Source: Muricea muricata (taxonomy: Eukaryota > Cnidaria > Anthozoa > Malacalcyonacea > Plexauridae). From it: 64,000 bases of DNA. The translations under genes and the position numbers were made by a program. A model generated the notes under the pieces. It worked only from the letters and a program-made list of their open reading frames with translations. It had not been told where the DNA came from and ran no database searches. This document shows, in pieces, positions 62,520 to 64,000 of this stretch (within the stretch, counting starts at the first letter, position 1; every line of letters begins with the position of its first letter). The DNA lies in NCBI GenBank assembly GCA_963855995.1, contig OY979731.1, positions 4,806,942 to 4,870,941 of the forward strand. Direction: 5' to 3'.

Positions 62520-62866
62520 GGCCCGATTTATACTAGAGACGGATGATCCGTCAAGACGGATCATTCGTCTGACAGATCATCCGTCTAAGTATAAACTCAA
62601 GACGAACTATCCAGACGAACTACGTAAAAAGATAGTTCGTCTGGTAACTCGTCTGTGTATAAACGCGGGCAAACAGACGGATCATCCGTCAAGACGAACT
62701 ACGCGCGAACAAATTCGTCTGAACAGACGAACTACGCAGATAGTTCGTCTTGACGGATGATCCGTCTACTTGCCCGCGTTAATACACAGTCGAATTATTA
62801 GACGAACTATCTTTTCTTGCCCAAGTTCGTCCAGACGGATCATCCGTCTCTAGTATAAATCGGGCC
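62520..62866. mobile_element. 347-bp MITE with nested short palindromes
   Basis: Perfect 33-bp inverted ends start GGCCCGATTTATACTAGAGA. AAT flanks both sides (62517-62519, 62867-62869), and the left arm of the inverted duplication has the empty site TTTTAATGAATAGC (inverse, near 58405). The interior is packed with GACGGATGATCCGTC-type palindromes and GACGAACTA units. A 3-base duplication suggests a Harbinger-type mover; not certain. Confidence 0.75.
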
Positions 62867-62926
62867 AATGAATAGCAATGCTCATTTTGAATACGTACGG
62901 CATAAATATCTTATAAAACTAATACC

Positions 62927-63650
62927 ATGGTTTGCACTGTATACTTGGTAGCTCTTACAATCATTTCAAGTCTTCTTTCTCTAACTTCAGGGTTCAAGTA
63001 CAAGGTGTGTACGTATACAGGAGATGTGAGAGGCGCAGGCGCTGTTGCTTACGTAACCATCACGATATTTGGCGAGAATGGTGATACAGAGGAAGGTCAG
63101 TGTCATGATCTAGCGATCAATAACTGCCGCACAACACCCTACTTTCTACATTGTTGTAGATTCTCGTTTTACTATGACGTTAATATTACTAGTGTGTTTA
63201 CACTATGCCGTAGTCGTTTGCCGTAGCGTCACAATAGCGTACCACTACGCTGAGCATGAAAGATAGTGCGCTACCGGCGGTAAATTTACCGTGGCTTTGT
63301 AGTGTAATCACACTTCCATAGGCATAAGTCGGACACTGGTGATAAAATTGATTATCTCACATGTGAAATTATGTAATATTAATCATAATTTAACATGTGA
63401 AAATTAACGCTTTTCAAACAATTATCAGTCATGGCTTTTATGCCGTTTACGTCAATTCAACTGTTTTTATGTTTTCTCTCTTTAGAATGGATACGTTTCG
63501 TTCGGAGGGTATTGACCTTAGTGAGTTAATCAAACTACGTATTTGTCATGATAACCGCAGAGTGGGACCAGGCTGGTTCTTGGTTAAAGCATAGACAAGA
63601 TTGTCTATGGTTAAAGTATCTATTCCTTAGATTGTCTATGGTTAAAGTAA
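62927..63650 (+). CDS. Secreted PLAT-domain protein, 5' part
   Basis: Exon 1 (62927-63095, donor GTCAGT) encodes a signal peptide (MVCTVYLVALTIISSLLSLT, cut near TSG) and the start of a PLAT domain (FKYKVCTYTGDVRGAGAVAY, ITIFGENGDTEEG). A later exon near 63486 encodes FRSEGIDLSELIKLRICHDN and GPGWFLVKA. The phases of these two do not meet, and the strands between are missing, so a small exon is unseen or the gene is damaged. A stop follows VKA at 63592-63594. Just downstream a ~20-base unit (ATTGTCTATGGTTAAAGTA) repeats, its last copy forming a donor-like AAA|GTAAGT at ~63647, as if the exon end had been duplicated. The promoter and start lie at the edge of the inverted duplication. Confidence 0.55.
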
Positions 63651-64000
63651 GTATTGGGCCTTGACGAAGCCAAGGTCTTAGCGTCAGTCTAATTTGGTCA
63701 TCCAAATATTAAATTTCGGTTGTATCTTGACACTCGTGCAGGGAAAGCACTTGCATAGTACAAATACTTTCTTAATCGACATTACATTGTCCAATCATCG
63801 TAGCGGAAAAGAAAGTATGTCAATTTCACAATAACCATACTAGCAATAGCCTTAAAATTAAAAAAAGTAAACGAACTATTATCGTAAACCGTAATGGTCA
63901 TACACGGATACGCAGCCTGTACTCAGCCTTCACACGGCATGTTTCCATATCTAAACCTCGCTGTCAATAATAGTGGTGGAGTCTATGCGCGAGTGTTGTG
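63651..64000. other. Window end, no further feature
   Basis: Probably intron or flank of the PLAT gene; no exon was recognised. Confidence 0.3.

Larger units (their letters stand above)
58340..62940. repeat. 4.6 kb inverted duplication with PLE core
   Basis: The left arm 58340-61046 and right arm 61180-62940 are inverse copies at about 90% by eye once three insertions (59261-59833 and 59936-60518 left; 62520-62866 right) and a poorly matching stretch at 58975-59215 are set aside. The outer limits fall at the start codon of the PLAT gene at 62927: the left arm carries a minus-strand echo, ATGGTTCGCACTGTA. The centre is two head-to-head PLE fragments. Confidence 0.8.

Noticed and set aside
58340-62940. 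Inverted duplication as an assembly artefact
   Set aside because: The arms differ by about 10% and carry different private insertions, which an assembly error would not create. The 24.8-26.4 kb palindrome, with near-identical arms, is less safe.

Overview
The window is animal nuclear DNA, most likely from a cnidarian. It is AT-rich, genes are split by introns with GT..AG borders, and no bacterial-style operons are seen. The cnidarian call rests on three things: short secreted cationic-peptide precursors whose layout resembles Hydra arminins, a secreted PAN plus contactin-associated/fibrinogen-like protein of a type common in cnidarians, and clustered PLAT-domain genes. The species cannot be named from this sequence.

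Layout. 1-3.4 kb: cationic-peptide precursor copy 1. 3.4-14.3 kb: mostly small inverted-repeat transposons, one carrying an OTU-protease-like fragment. 14.9-19.0 kb (minus): a six-exon gene for a secreted PAN/fibrinogen-like protein, with a decayed duplicate of its first exon just upstream. 19.6-28.8 kb: a nest of (AT)n tracts, foldback elements and Penelope-like retroelement (PLE) ends, including a 1.56 kb head-to-head PLE palindrome. 29.4-53.0 kb: a mosaic segmental duplication with peptide copies 2 (34.4 kb) and 3 (48.1 kb) and a minus-strand host gene fragment (31.1-32.2 kb), riddled with hAT-, piggyBac-, Tc1/mariner- and Mutator-type non-autonomous elements. Several of these can be ordered in time because the other duplicate shows the empty site. 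55.2-63.7 kb: a PLAT-domain gene cluster in both orientations, one member degenerate, split by a 4.6 kb inverted duplication built around two PLE fragments.

The most notable biology is: (1) a peptide family with a nearly fixed signal/pro exon and a rapidly changing cationic exon, spread by segmental duplication; (2) hammerhead-ribozyme folds, readable base by base, in the tails of two PLE families, several of them on opposite strands of palindromes; (3) the repeated head-to-head, one-side-longer arrangement of 5'-truncated PLE copies; (4) an OTU-like cysteine-protease domain inside a short inverted-repeat element. No rRNA, tRNA gene, CRISPR array, retrovirus/LTR element or Polinton was recognised.
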